Shown here: in pieces, positions 22,901 to 30,103 of the stretch | Layout of the letters: each line of letters opens with the position of its first letter | Numbering within the stretch: the stretch's first letter is position 1 | Source of the DNA: an uncultured Bacteroidota bacterium | GTDB taxonomy: Bacteria; Bacteroidota; Bacteroidia; UKL13-3 | Direction: 5' to 3' | Assembly: GCA_903850915.1 (NCBI GenBank) | Contig: CAINMV010000001.1 | Span: 1 to 64,000 of the forward strand | DNA length: 64,000 bases | Notes under the pieces: model-generated | The model's database searches: none | Seen by the model: only the letters and a program-made list of their open reading frames with translations | Told to the model about the DNA's origin: nothing | Program-made: the position numbers and the translations under genes

Positions 22901-23704
22901 GGAACGGGTACAGTTAAAGTTACAGCAACAAATGCTTCAGCTTGTTCTGATTCTCGTACCATGAATATTACAATTAATGCACAACCTACCCCTTCAATCA
23001 CAGGAACGGCTACTGTTTGCCAAAATACCAATCAAACCTACTCGATATCGGCTATTGCTGGTGCTGCGTATAACTGGATTGTAAAAGGTGGTAATGTAAT
23101 TTCAGGTGCTGGAACTAACACAGTCAATGTTAATTGGAATACCGTAGGTCCGGGTAGCATAAGTGTTGCTCAAAGTAATGGCGCATGTATGGGAAATACC
23201 AATATAACAGTAAATGTAAATTCTGCTCCGGCAATCCCAACGGTATTTAGAGCTGGTAACGTATTATCTACCAATGCTATTGCAACAAGTTATCAATGGA
23301 ATAATGGAGCAACGCCAATTAGTGGTGCTACTTCAGCTACATATACTGCTTTAACAGCTGGAAACTATTCGTTAACTGTTACAAATGCTGCAGGTTGCAG
23401 CACAACTTCAAGTGTGGTAATTGCTAACGTTGGTATTAAAAATAGTGCAGCACTTAATAATGTTATGGTATATCCAAACCCAGCACATGATATGGTAACT
23501 GTATCAGCTCAGTTAAAGAAATTACAAGATGTTACAATTCGTATGTATGATATTAATGGTAAATTAGTTTACACTACTTTTATTAATAATGCTGATGTTA
23601 ATTTTGCAAGAACAATAAGCTTAGAAGGATTAGCTTCAGGTGTGTATGTGGTGCAAATATTAACCGACGAAGGTTTAGTTCAACAACGTGTAGTAAAAGA
23701 ATAG
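13949..23704 (+). CDS. Giant T9SS type A cargo protein (3251 aa): beta-helices, 8 x Ig_7-like, PKD-like array
   Basis: Paralogue of the preceding giant protein. Signal peptide with core at about 19-32 and likely cleavage near VKSQ (35). Then a parallel beta-helix (38-865), an Ig-like spacer with the IGADEG motif before it, a second beta-helix (1018-1541), two PKD-like domains (1543-1722), eight consecutive 80-residue Ig-like repeats of the CHU_C-associated Ig_7 kind (1724-2361; RCDAGTVxLxA...WY...GGTxLxTGxSFxTPSxxxxTTYYV), nine PKD-like domains, a terminal Ig domain and a type A sorting domain (VYPNPAHD, YDINGKLVYT, GVYVVQIL). The part after the Ig_7 array is colinear, domain by domain, with the end of the first giant protein and almost equal in length. 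Function unknown; surface adhesin or matrix protein is an inference from architecture. Confidence 0.93.
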   Translation: MTFFYNFFASLFNKLNKRAISVFFILFLFIVTVKSQIAVSVSNPTNTTPNLAATYSSLAAALTDLNAVTAMSGPVVLTLTSGGSETAPITGFTIGSATLNPVLSASNTVTINKSSATAVTLNANVGVSTPTSATPDGILKLVGADNITIDGLTFTDGNTTNPATMEFGVALFKLSVTDGCQSNTIKNCIFNMSRANNVSGTTPMVEGTVDILAVNAIVGAATTVATPTAATGTNSYNKFYTNTLSGGNYGFVIIGYAAASPYNLADTLNDIGGSSSATGNTIKNYGGAAAATNPAAAVRTLAQYGLNVSYNTINNNDGGGTNHVSTLRGIYTNTAVNASENITNNTISIKSGSTTSQVSLIENVAGSTGVGNIINITSNTFTGCSYTTQTTGVIYGIYNNSATPSYLNILNNTYNPITLNSTTTGTGGVHFIYVSGTIGILSTVSGNTFVNQSLNTTATCYMIYHSNATSSYTVTNNAISGTYAKTGAGGTVYGLYNGSSPGTGTATITGNNFSNITLTGATTFYGLYSSTLTTQTLKVKNNVISNITGGTSTVYGLNCSYGGIGSEVSGNTVNTINSGGAINGIILGSTASITMDAYNNQIYTLNSTGASLVVGLLHSAGAASNIYRNLIYDIQGNNASGTAYGMQISSGTLVNVYNNIISDIRTPLANAAIPLAGIYVSGGTTVNLHYNTVSLNASSSGALFGSSALYASTTPTLTLRNNIFINNSAPVGATGYTSAYRRSTTTLTTYGSSSTSNSFYAGTPGAFNLIMYDGTNSYSTMASYKTAVTPRDGSSFSENTSFISTVGSNSSFMHVDPTIPTQLESGATAVTGVTDDYDTQIRQGNTGYLGTSTTGSDIGADEGNFVLLDIIGPSITATSIARTLCTAARSLTATITDASNVNVTTTNKPRIYFRKLTNLNALPSTNDNTTDGWKYVQTTSTSNPYSFNLNTALLFGGLSGGDTVQYFIVAQDLATSPNIGITNGSFAAVPTSVILTSAAFPISGTLTNYSIPATSFSGNITIGATGTFTSITGANGLFAAINNGGLSGNLNVSILDAAVAEDGSNALNPVTYGCTGTYSISIKPFSGVTTVLSGSSAGAIIKLNGARFVTIDGANSNGGSTQNLTITNTNTSTTSAVVWLASTAAGDSASNNVVKNCIIKGNASTTTFGGIICSGSTIGGSAEKGNSSNVFQNNAISLAQYGVAIAGASTIQNSNSIINNSIGNATEAIGFRGIFISNENGTIISGNTIQNIVTSTSAAAGIYLGGVSTGILISRNTIKNIASTAIASGTSSITSILQGTTNINTTIDGNVITGINSTTTSGYGVRGMIIQSSGTVVSNNMLSDISNYQDALVASYGTLGITVDGAVTGVKIYNNSVNLFGSHAGYSTNLTAGASACMYVNVSTTGGVDIRNNVFSNTYDNSTSTGDKTYAIYSVTPITALLNVDNNAYYVGGTATPVLGYLTADVSTLAALQTAFGNNLSSVVAAPVYISNTDLHLSNANGSNWCLNNKGVSISGITADIDAQTRSLTTPDLGADEFTAIGDATATPSIQTICNGNSITTIAFSGVASSYNWTRDNTAAVTGISASGTGNISGTLTNSTTAPVTVTFTVSPIILGCAGPGITTSVIVNPTPVATASVTSQTICNGGAIATINLSGLVSGTTYSWTRDNTDSITGIAASGTGNITGTLTSSAKSDKAVTFTITPNANGCSGAPIYVTVNVNLIPAIIATAPAARCDAGILTLGATSDFGSISWFAAASGGSALNTGNTFTTPSLTVNTTYYVQVATATCISARTAITATVNTTPTITSTTPGSRCDTGPINLAATASAGTINWYNVATGGTSLGTGNSFITPSVSVSTTYYIDATSNSCTTPTRTPIVAAISASLSINGTPAARCDAGTVTLSAAASGGVLSWFTVASGGTAIATGASFTTPILNTTTTYYVEANSGTCSSARIPVVATINITPTVTSTTPGARCDAGTVVLGATASAGTLNWYDLATGGTLLGTGNSFTTPSITATTTYYVEAIFAGCTMARTPVLATVYATPSVATTTPGSRCDLGAVTLSATASAGTISWFAAATGGTALATGNVFVTPSLTTTTTYYVAATNNNCTSLRTAVVATINATPTITSTTPGSRCDAGTVVLGATSSVGVVNWYLLPFGGTLLGTGTSFITPSITTTTTYYAEANNGGCISSRSAVVATVNATPTIAAPAVSRCDAGIVTLNATSNTGTISWFSVATGGTAIATGNSFTTPSLTASTTYYVQAATTTCTSARIAVNAVVNVTPSILTTTPFGRCGAGVVNLNATTSGGVVYWYAYPTGGAILATGNTYSPTISATTTFYAEANNNGCALSRVAVTATINPLPTAIVAGPSSVCVNGINTYTLGNISTSIGGYTWVVVGGTITTGQSTPGITVTWGAAGAGSVTCNLLSALGCTGATPVFNVTKNSNPTAGFIGTTTVCPGIPYTYTATSVGNTYTWIPTNGAVVTQSGSNATIVWNNAASASLMLTEISGTGCFASTSQAITITGPLVSSITGATQVCNNSTQTYTLNGTTTSLWTVTGGTITTSTATAVTVNWTSTGAQSISAAYTNGTCSYNVSLTVNVNALPTPAIIGSNQACTGTTYTYSTVYNGGRTYNWNVSSNGSVISGQGTNAITVLWNTAGGGLITVNEAVTATGCNATSGALILNVVALPTSAISGLTIGCSGVPTVYTGAPAANYAWSISGGTINGASNGSSVNVTWGTGTNGTLTLTSSNGICSTTNTLPVNINITPTPVITGPSYLCSGSSSTFSTGFNNTYNYNWSVINGTFTYGGNNNIINVTPNVGATAVNVTLIVNVTGSTCNGTANKALPVNTTPTVVISGNNVACQGSSQTYTATGASTYVFNVSGGTITSSTSNTVTVTWGYYNGSISVQGTSAAGCSANAIMPVTINALPTATVIGASQVCANAVNVYNVSAQSGHTYVWTVTGGTINGSAAGNAISVTWGSAGTGTVKVTATNASACSDSRTMNITINAQPTPSITGTATVCQNTNQTYSISAIAGAAYNWIVKGGNVISGAGTNTVNVNWNTVGPGSISVAQSNGACMGNTNITVNVNSAPAIPTVFRAGNVLSTNAIATSYQWNNGATPISGATSATYTALTAGNYSLTVTNAAGCSTTSSVVIANVGIKNSAALNNVMVYPNPAHDMVTVSAQLKKLQDVTIRMYDINGKLVYTTFINNADVNFARTISLEGLASGVYVVQILTDEGLVQQRVVKE
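19118..21033 (+). repeat. Eight-copy tandem array of 240-bp Ig_7-like coding repeats
   Basis: The Arg codon of the RCD/RCG motif falls at 19148, 19388, 19628, 19868, 20108, 20348, 20585 and 20825. That is a spacing of exactly 240 bases except one step of 237. Each unit encodes about 80 residues with conserved RC near the start, WF/WY in the middle and TTYYV-type strands near the end. Units differ at many synonymous sites, so the array is old enough to have diverged while length was held constant. The neighbouring paralogue has no such array at the same position. Confidence 0.9.
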
Positions 23705-23716
23705 TCGATTTTCACA

Positions 23717-23772
23717 CTATGTTACAATAAAAAAAGGTCGCATTTATGCGGCCTTTTTTTATTGTAACATAG
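23717..23772 (+). terminator. 27-bp near-perfect hairpin, bidirectional terminator
   Basis: The arms ctatgttacaataaaaaaa-ggtcgcat (23717-23743) and atgcggcc-tttttttattgtaacatag (23746-23772) pair over 27 positions with one G-U, leaving a 2-nt loop. It has an A7/T7 segment inside the stem and a GC-rich tip, so it should work as a terminator on both strands. It lies 13 bases after the second giant gene. Confidence 0.88.
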
Positions 23773-23887
23773 ACATAATAAAACGATTAAAAGCTTAATT
23801 TTAAACGATGCATCTTTAAAACTCTCCAATTCGCTAGCAGTTAAGCAATACCAATTGAAATTGTTACATTCGCATCGTTTAGCCTCC

Positions 23888-26176
23888 ATGCCAAAATCAT
23901 TCTGTTTCCTCGTATTTACAATGTATGTTGCTTTTGCATACACACAGAATGCATGTGGCATTATCAATAGTTACTATAGTGTTTCTATGGTAGATACTTG
24001 CAGTAATATCATGGTTGTTAGTTCTAAAGGTTTGCAAAAAGGGGATAGAGTTGTAATTATGCAGATGAATGGTGCTGACGCACTGCTTAATAACAATAAT
24101 GCCTTTGGAAACTTAACAGCTATTAATGGTGCAGGTAATTATGAGTTTAACGTCGTTAATGATGTGGTTGCTGATACGCAACTAACATTTAGTTTGCGGT
24201 TTTTAAACACATACAATGCATCAAAGGCATTGCAAATTATTCAGTTCCCAGCTTACCGTAGTGTAAACGTTACTTGTCCATTATCCTGTCTACCTTGGAA
24301 TGGACGAACAGGAGGTGTACTTGTTTTGTTCGCTACCGATACGATTCGAGTTCAAGCAAAAATTGATATAAGCGGTAAAGGATTTCGAGGTAGCTATCCT
24401 TTAAATGCTGGAAACTGTTTGCCATTGCCATATTCAGACTATTATACGACAGCTGCTAGTAATCTTGCGGCACGAAAGGGTGAAGGTTTATTTTTGCTTT
24501 CCGCAGCCAATGAATGTGGCAGAGGTAAGGCGGTAAATGCTGGTGGAGGTGGAAACGAACATAATAGTGGTGGTGGTGGTGGTGGTAATTATGGCAAAGG
24601 TGGCGATGGTGGTGAGCGAATTAAAAATGTTTTAAGTTGTCCTGGAAATTACCCCGGAATCGGTGGGGAGGCGTTATCTGTTTTTTATAATGGGCTTCAA
24701 AAAAACAAGTTGTTTATGGGTGGTTCTGGTGGTTGTGGTCACGAAAATAATAATTATAGCGATACCTCAGGAAGTGGCGGTGGTATTGCCTTTGTTATAG
24801 CTCGAATTGTAAAATGCAATGGAGATACCATTGCCTCTAATGGTGAAAACGTAAAAGATTATTGTGTTGAAGATGGTGGAAGTGGAGGTGGGGCAGGAGG
24901 TGTTATTGTTTTTAAGGTAGACTCTGTTTACGGTAAGGTTTGTTTAAGTGTGTATGGTGGCTCTGGACAATCGGTAGATAATAGTGCTAAAAACGAATGC
25001 TATGGACCTGGTGGTGGTGGTGGTGGTGGTGTGGCTTTGATTAGTGCAAAAACAAAGGTAAATAATGTTCTTTTCGACACCTTAGGTGGTAAATCGGGAT
25101 TGGTATATAATTCAATTGGAACGTGTAATAACACATCAAACTATGCATCCAATGGATTTCCTGGTCGCACATTCATTAACTATGTTTATAACGAAAATCC
25201 AATCATATTTCGCAAGTTCACTGTTTCAGCAGGTGCGGATATTACCATTTGTAGAGGCGATTCGGTGCATTTGAATGCGAGTGTAGGTAAATCTTTTTTG
25301 TGGTCGCCAAATTACAAATTGAATAACCCGAATATAAAGAGTCCGAGCGGTGCCCCTGATTCCACAATATCATATATTGTAAAGGCCTTCGATTCTTGCA
25401 GTTTCGCCTTTGATACAGTAACAATTACGGTTCTTCAATTGCCTAATTTAAGTCATACACGCGATACCATACTTTGTTATGGCGACACCCTGCAATTATT
25501 TGCTTTGGGAGGTTCTAATTATAAGTGGTCGCCGCCAGTTTCCATCGACAATATCACCACGGCAAATCCAAGAGTATGGCCATCCACTGATGCTAAATAT
25601 ATTATTTCGGCTAGCAATGGATCGTGTATTATTTCAGATACCATTAGAATTAAAGTTGTTCAATCGCCAATTGTTACCTCAAGTCATGATACCACACTTT
25701 GTATTGGTGATAAACTAATTTTATATGCCATGGGTGCCTCAAAATATGCATGGAGTCCGAATATTGGAATTAACGACACGAGTATATCTAATCCTGAAAT
25801 TACTGCCACCCGCAGCATGATATATTTCGTAAAAGGAAGTAACAGTGCCGGTTGTTATGCCATTAATAAGGTAACGATTACTGTTGATTCCTGCAAAAAA
25901 CCGGTGAAGGAATTAACACAAGTTATTATACCTAACGTTTTTACCCCAAATAAAGATGGCGTTAACGATGTTTTTGAAATAGTTGCGAAAAACGTTCGAG
26001 AATTTTCCGTTACTGTTTTCAACCGTTGGGGGCAATCCGTTTTCACTAGTCAAGATTCTAGTTTTAAATGGGATGGCGCTAATGCCATGGATGGTATTTA
26101 TTACTATAAGATAAATTATACAGACCTTGATATGCAGTCTTTTGAAAACAAAGGAGCTGTTACGCTAATTCGGTAG
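23888..26176 (+). CDS. T9SS type B (CHU_C/gliding motility-associated C-terminal) cargo protein, glycine-rich
   Basis: I take the ATG at 23888 as the start: it gives a compact signal peptide (MPKSFCFLVFTMYVAFAYTQ), while the ATG at 23855 would add 11 polar residues in front. The mature N-terminal half (about 20-430) is a glycine-rich domain with several poly-Gly runs encoded by GGT tracts. Three Ig/PKD-like repeats of about 85 residues follow (about 435-670), each with a short ICxGDSVxL-type start and YxWSP. The C-terminus (about 672-762) is the type B sorting domain: VIIPNVFTPNKDGVNDVFEI, then VFNRWGQSVF, WDG and GIYYYKI. Type B cargo proteins use the T9SS plus an SprF-like partner; none is encoded in this window. 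No enzymatic domain was recognised. Confidence 0.9.
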   Translation: MPKSFCFLVFTMYVAFAYTQNACGIINSYYSVSMVDTCSNIMVVSSKGLQKGDRVVIMQMNGADALLNNNNAFGNLTAINGAGNYEFNVVNDVVADTQLTFSLRFLNTYNASKALQIIQFPAYRSVNVTCPLSCLPWNGRTGGVLVLFATDTIRVQAKIDISGKGFRGSYPLNAGNCLPLPYSDYYTTAASNLAARKGEGLFLLSAANECGRGKAVNAGGGGNEHNSGGGGGGNYGKGGDGGERIKNVLSCPGNYPGIGGEALSVFYNGLQKNKLFMGGSGGCGHENNNYSDTSGSGGGIAFVIARIVKCNGDTIASNGENVKDYCVEDGGSGGGAGGVIVFKVDSVYGKVCLSVYGGSGQSVDNSAKNECYGPGGGGGGGVALISAKTKVNNVLFDTLGGKSGLVYNSIGTCNNTSNYASNGFPGRTFINYVYNENPIIFRKFTVSAGADITICRGDSVHLNASVGKSFLWSPNYKLNNPNIKSPSGAPDSTISYIVKAFDSCSFAFDTVTITVLQLPNLSHTRDTILCYGDTLQLFALGGSNYKWSPPVSIDNITTANPRVWPSTDAKYIISASNGSCIISDTIRIKVVQSPIVTSSHDTTLCIGDKLILYAMGASKYAWSPNIGINDTSISNPEITATRSMIYFVKGSNSAGCYAINKVTITVDSCKKPVKELTQVIIPNVFTPNKDGVNDVFEIVAKNVREFSVTVFNRWGQSVFTSQDSSFKWDGANAMDGIYYYKINYTDLDMQSFENKGAVTLIR
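24569..24586 (+). repeat. (GGT)6 trinucleotide tract in the type B cargo gene
   Basis: Six perfect GGT units encode part of a poly-Gly run. Length changes by one unit stay in frame. A sister (GGT)7 tract lies at 25010-25030. Confidence 0.85.
25010..25030 (+). repeat. (GGT)7 trinucleotide tract in the type B cargo gene
   Basis: Seven perfect GGT units encode seven consecutive glycines at the end of the glycine-rich domain. Simple tandem tracts like this are prone to in-frame slippage. Confidence 0.85.
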
Positions 26177-26896
26177 TTCTCAATACGAATAACCTGCCGA
26201 ATAAATCGTTATTCACGTGACTTTTTTTACGTGTATTAATGAAATCTGATTCAAACAAAAAAGCATTTCCAGCGATTCTTTCATCCATTTCGGTATTCAT
26301 AATTCTTTTTTATCTCAAGTTTATTATTTCTGTAGATTATAGGATAAGGGTGAATTCAAATCCACTTTTTTATCAAAATGATGGCTGTTTTATGAATTGT
26401 GTTGTTGCATGCATCACAGTTAATTCCAAGTCGTTTCTTGTATCCATTTTTTTTGAAAAAATTAATTAATTGATGCCAACATTTTGATAATGAGGCAGTA
26501 ATGTGTCTTGAATATTAATTAACTATGGATTAAATCCATGCGAATTCAAGCCCAAACGCCACGAATTCCCTCCAAAACACTACGAATTCAAGGTGGCGAT
26601 AAATAGTTTATTATTTAATGTTAATGTTACAAAGAAGTTAACGTGTATATAAAATAATAAAAACAATACATGAAGTTAAATAGTTCGAAAATGTCTTATC
26701 AAATGCATTTGTCAGTATTTAATGGTGCGAATTATATTATTAAAATGAGCTGTTGTTTATTACGAATTGCAGCTCTTCTTTTCTTAATTTATGCCAATCT
26801 ATCATTAAATCACCTGATGGTTAGCATTTGCGCCTAACCAGGCAATTTCGAAGTATTCCGTCCGTAATGATAAACTTATAAAAAAAACAGATTAAT
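26177..26896. other. 720-bp AT-rich intergenic region with repeat element and hairpins
   Basis: No convincing gene. Just after the type B gene are inverted repeats gaataac/gttattc (26187-26214) and cacgt/acgtg around a T-run (26214-26233), a possible weak terminator. A small hairpin atggat-taa-atccat (26525-26539) directly precedes the 3 x 21-bp CGAATTC element at 26541. Further on are gagctg/cagctc (26747-26752 with 26770-26775) and a 7-bp stem tggttag/ctaacca (26818-26824 with 26834-26840), 57 bases before the next gene, which could be part of its 5' leader. A 76-codon ORF at 26239-26469 looks like chance. Confidence 0.6.
26541..26603 (+). repeat. 3 x 21-bp CGAATTC intergenic repeat element, copy A
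   Basis: Three units begin CGAATTC at 26541, 26562 and 26583, exactly 21 bases apart. The first unit starts CGAATTCAAGCCCAAA and the third CGAATTCAAGGTGGCG. The same three-unit layout recurs at 45156-45218 with the same spacing. It lies in non-coding DNA about 355 bases before a + strand gene. Function unknown. Confidence 0.7.
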
Positions 26897-29800
26897 ATGA
26901 TTAGAAAACTAATTGTAGTTTTATTGGTCGTGCTTATTCATCGCACTGCCTTAATTGCACAAATTAAATCAGCCAATCCATGCATGAACTTAATTGAAAA
27001 TCCTGAATTTATTGATTTGCCTTCTAATTTCAGTCGTGATATTGGGCAAATTGGTACTAACTTGCAACAAGTTTGTTCCCCATGGCAAATGTCGCATGGT
27101 TCGCCTACCTTCAGTTCCAATTCATTCAGAAAAACCTTTGGCAACGGGTCTGCAGTAATTTGGTGTGGTTATGGCGACCCACCGAACCAAGATACTATGT
27201 ATGGCGAAGGAATTTTAACCAATAGCTTTTCCTTGAAAGCTGGTAAGCCATATTTATTTTCCATGTTGGCGGAAGATTTTACGATAAATGGGGGATTCAG
27301 CAGTCGCCTGCGTGCTGACTTCTCCAGTTTTGTAGCCAGCAGTAACTATGCGGTGCCGAGCTATGCCAATTTTTTAAATGTTCAGAATATTATATGGCGC
27401 TCTCCCTTTTCCAGTAGAAGTTATAATTTATTGCAGCGATGTATCGTGCCGGATAGAGCATGGAACAATATCTGGATTCATCATGAAAACGATAGCCTTG
27501 CTCTTCATGTAACGGCTTGGGTAGGCATTGATGATGTTGAGTTAATTCCTAATTTCGACTTTGCTGGTGAGGACAAACGGATATGCCTCGGTGAAAGCAC
27601 AACAATAGGCGACGACTGCTCATATCTGCATATTAATTTCATTTATTTATGGAGGAAAATGTCTAGTGGCTTTATCATCGGAAATACAGCAAAATTAAAT
27701 GTTAATCCGACGGTGACAACCACCTATATTTTAAAACGCATACCTCTAAACGCCGATTTAGCTGATTGTTGGGCATCCGACACCATCACAGTTTTTGTTA
27801 CTCCATTTGCTCCAAAACCCTGTTTAGGAAACGACACCGTAATATGCAAACCTGGTTGTTTCGTCATTTCGAACCCTTATATAAATTGTAGCCCATTGCC
27901 TAACGTAAACCCAGGTTCACTTGAATTTAGCGTAAATGGAAAGACAACACCCATAAAGTTTCCGTACACTATTTGTGAAAGTGGAACCTATATTATGTGC
28001 GCCTATAATAAGGGCTTTGTAAACTGTTTTACTTGCGATACTATTAAAGTTAAATTCCATCCGGAAATACCGCATCGCGATACCGTGCTATATTACTGCG
28101 GTGATGCTTTTCCGCAAACATTAACCACCTATTTTGGCTATCGTTATCAATGGCAATCGGGCAAGAAAGGAGATACGTTGCAAAGTTATATGATAAAAAA
28201 AGAAGGGAAGTATATCGTATCCTTAAAAGATTCCAATGGATGTATCACCTTCGATACTTTCAATGTGAAATTAAAATATCCTCCCTTAATTAATTTACCG
28301 AACGATACAGTTCTTTGCGGTGGTGGCAGTTTGCTTTTAGATGCTGGTATTGGAATGAAATCGTATTTGTGGAATACTAGCGACACAAGTCGATATGTTT
28401 TGGTCACCAAATCAGGCAAATACGCCCTGAAGGTGATGAGTTACGATAGTTGTTATGGCAGTGATAGTATTGAAGTTAAAATTAGCCAGCGACCTTCTTT
28501 TGCCAGGATTAACTATGGCCCTTTTTGCATTAGCGATTCTTGTGTTACTCTTCATGTCATTCCTAATGGAGGTAAGATCTCCAAGTATAGTGGCAATGGA
28601 GTAAAAACCCCAAATATTTTTTGTCCAAGTGTAGCAGGTTGCGGAACGCATCAGATTAATTGTCATTTTGAGGACAGCTTCGGTTGCAGCTATGACACAA
28701 GCATAATGATTAAAGTGCGCTGCCCGGTGCCTCCAAAATTGGATAGTATTGGCTGGCTATGTTTAACCGACAGTCCTGTTACGTTGGGTGTCGCCCCTCG
28801 TGGTACAACTTTTAGTGGCAGCGGTGTGCATTCTAACAAATTCCATCCGGGTGAGGCTGGATTGGGGTGGCATTACGTGAAGTACTGCTATTCCGATAGT
28901 TTTGGTTGCTCTGCATGCGACAGCTTCAGAATTAAAGTGGTGAGCGTTGTTGCGGAAATAACACCATTAGATGACACCTCGAAAATCTGCAATCACTCGC
29001 CTATAAGACTCAAGGCGAGTGGCGGTAATCATTTCTATTGGTTACACAATGCAAGTATTGATAGTATTGTAACTGTTACGCAAAGTGGCACCTATTGTGT
29101 TGTAGTATCCAACGATACCGTAGGATGCGCCGATACCGCATGCATTACTATAAGTTATAAAAACTGTTGCGACTTGGAATATACGTATCCCTTTTCCGAT
29201 CCAACCGCCACCTATCATATTTCACCGGGGGGCTCCTTAAATTATTTACATGATACCACCATGGTATTAACCGGCACCATCATCGTAGATCCTGGGGCAA
29301 GTTGGACCATTAAAAATTGCAAGTTAATTTTAAAAGAATGTGCACGTATTGTAGTTTCTAGAGGAGAAGGTGGCACAATGGCGGCAAAAATGAATGTTTA
29401 CAATAGCAATTTAGTGGGATGCCAATGGAAAGGCATTGAAGTTTGGGGCAGCTGGGATGATTGCAATGCCGATACTGCTGGTCAGGTAGCCGGAGCGTCG
29501 TCTTTGCAGGGCATGCTTATCATGGAAAACGATACCATTAGCGATGCAGACATCGCAATATTGGTGGGAAAACGAGATGATGATCCAAATGTTATCTGGC
29601 AGCAATATGCTGGAGGTGTCATCGATATCACCCATTGTTATTTTAAGCAAAACTATGCCGATATTGTGTTTAGTGAATATAGTGTGGTAAGTGTTGCTTG
29701 TAAAATGTACCCATTTGACTGTATAGATATATTTCATTTCTCGGATTATTTGATTACCCGAGTGGAGAATAATGTATTCGACAAGTTAAAAGACACCGAA

Positions 29801-30085
29801 GATTGCGATTATTTTCTAACAACCCAATTGCACGATTATGGTTCCGATCCTTGGTATTGCCATATTATAAATTTCAGCGACAATCCAATATATACCAAAG
29901 GGCCAGGAATCGGTTTTCCACCAAAGTATAATCCTGTTTGCAATGATTTGCATGTTTCTCCCAAGCTTTTTATAAGTATAAAAGACATTCGCAGTAAATT
30001 CAACAACAATACCTACATCAATCCGTGTAAGCAAAATAATAATATCCCATCAGGTTTTTACAATAATAATAACGGTTATCAATAA
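26897..30085 (+). CDS. Secreted 1062-aa protein with Ig-like repeats and C-terminal beta-helix, no sorting domain seen
   Basis: The signal peptide is MIRKLIVVLLVVLIHRTALIAQ. Residues about 30-215 look like a galactose-binding-type jelly roll (NLIENPEFIDLP near the start), a common N-terminal module of T9SS cargo proteins. Several Cys-rich Ig/PKD-like repeats follow (about 220-760; for example ICLGESTTIGDDC, DTVLCGGGSLLLDAG, YLWNTSDTSRYVLV). A right-handed beta-helix-like part (about 770-1050) has GTIIVDPGASWTIKNCKLIL and a GCQWKGIEVWG motif. The protein stops in an Asn-rich tail (NNNNGYQ) without a YPNP- or FTPN-type domain, although every other complete long secreted protein here has one. 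Either the sorting domain was lost, the protein leaves the cell another way, or it acts in the periplasm. The next gene starts 18 bases on, so the two may be co-transcribed. Confidence 0.85.
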   Translation: MIRKLIVVLLVVLIHRTALIAQIKSANPCMNLIENPEFIDLPSNFSRDIGQIGTNLQQVCSPWQMSHGSPTFSSNSFRKTFGNGSAVIWCGYGDPPNQDTMYGEGILTNSFSLKAGKPYLFSMLAEDFTINGGFSSRLRADFSSFVASSNYAVPSYANFLNVQNIIWRSPFSSRSYNLLQRCIVPDRAWNNIWIHHENDSLALHVTAWVGIDDVELIPNFDFAGEDKRICLGESTTIGDDCSYLHINFIYLWRKMSSGFIIGNTAKLNVNPTVTTTYILKRIPLNADLADCWASDTITVFVTPFAPKPCLGNDTVICKPGCFVISNPYINCSPLPNVNPGSLEFSVNGKTTPIKFPYTICESGTYIMCAYNKGFVNCFTCDTIKVKFHPEIPHRDTVLYYCGDAFPQTLTTYFGYRYQWQSGKKGDTLQSYMIKKEGKYIVSLKDSNGCITFDTFNVKLKYPPLINLPNDTVLCGGGSLLLDAGIGMKSYLWNTSDTSRYVLVTKSGKYALKVMSYDSCYGSDSIEVKISQRPSFARINYGPFCISDSCVTLHVIPNGGKISKYSGNGVKTPNIFCPSVAGCGTHQINCHFEDSFGCSYDTSIMIKVRCPVPPKLDSIGWLCLTDSPVTLGVAPRGTTFSGSGVHSNKFHPGEAGLGWHYVKYCYSDSFGCSACDSFRIKVVSVVAEITPLDDTSKICNHSPIRLKASGGNHFYWLHNASIDSIVTVTQSGTYCVVVSNDTVGCADTACITISYKNCCDLEYTYPFSDPTATYHISPGGSLNYLHDTTMVLTGTIIVDPGASWTIKNCKLILKECARIVVSRGEGGTMAAKMNVYNSNLVGCQWKGIEVWGSWDDCNADTAGQVAGASSLQGMLIMENDTISDADIAILVGKRDDDPNVIWQQYAGGVIDITHCYFKQNYADIVFSEYSVVSVACKMYPFDCIDIFHFSDYLITRVENNVFDKLKDTEDCDYFLTTQLHDYGSDPWYCHIINFSDNPIYTKGPGIGFPPKYNPVCNDLHVSPKLFISIKDIRSKFNNNTYINPCKQNNNIPSGFYNNNNGYQ

Positions 30086-30103
30086 ACTATACAATTAATT
30101 ACT

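Noticed and set aside
26239..26469. 76-codon + strand ORF with a hydrophobic stretch after the type B gene
   Set aside because: AT-rich composition, Phe/Ile/Ser/Asn-rich product with no recognisable family or supporting signals; likely chance.
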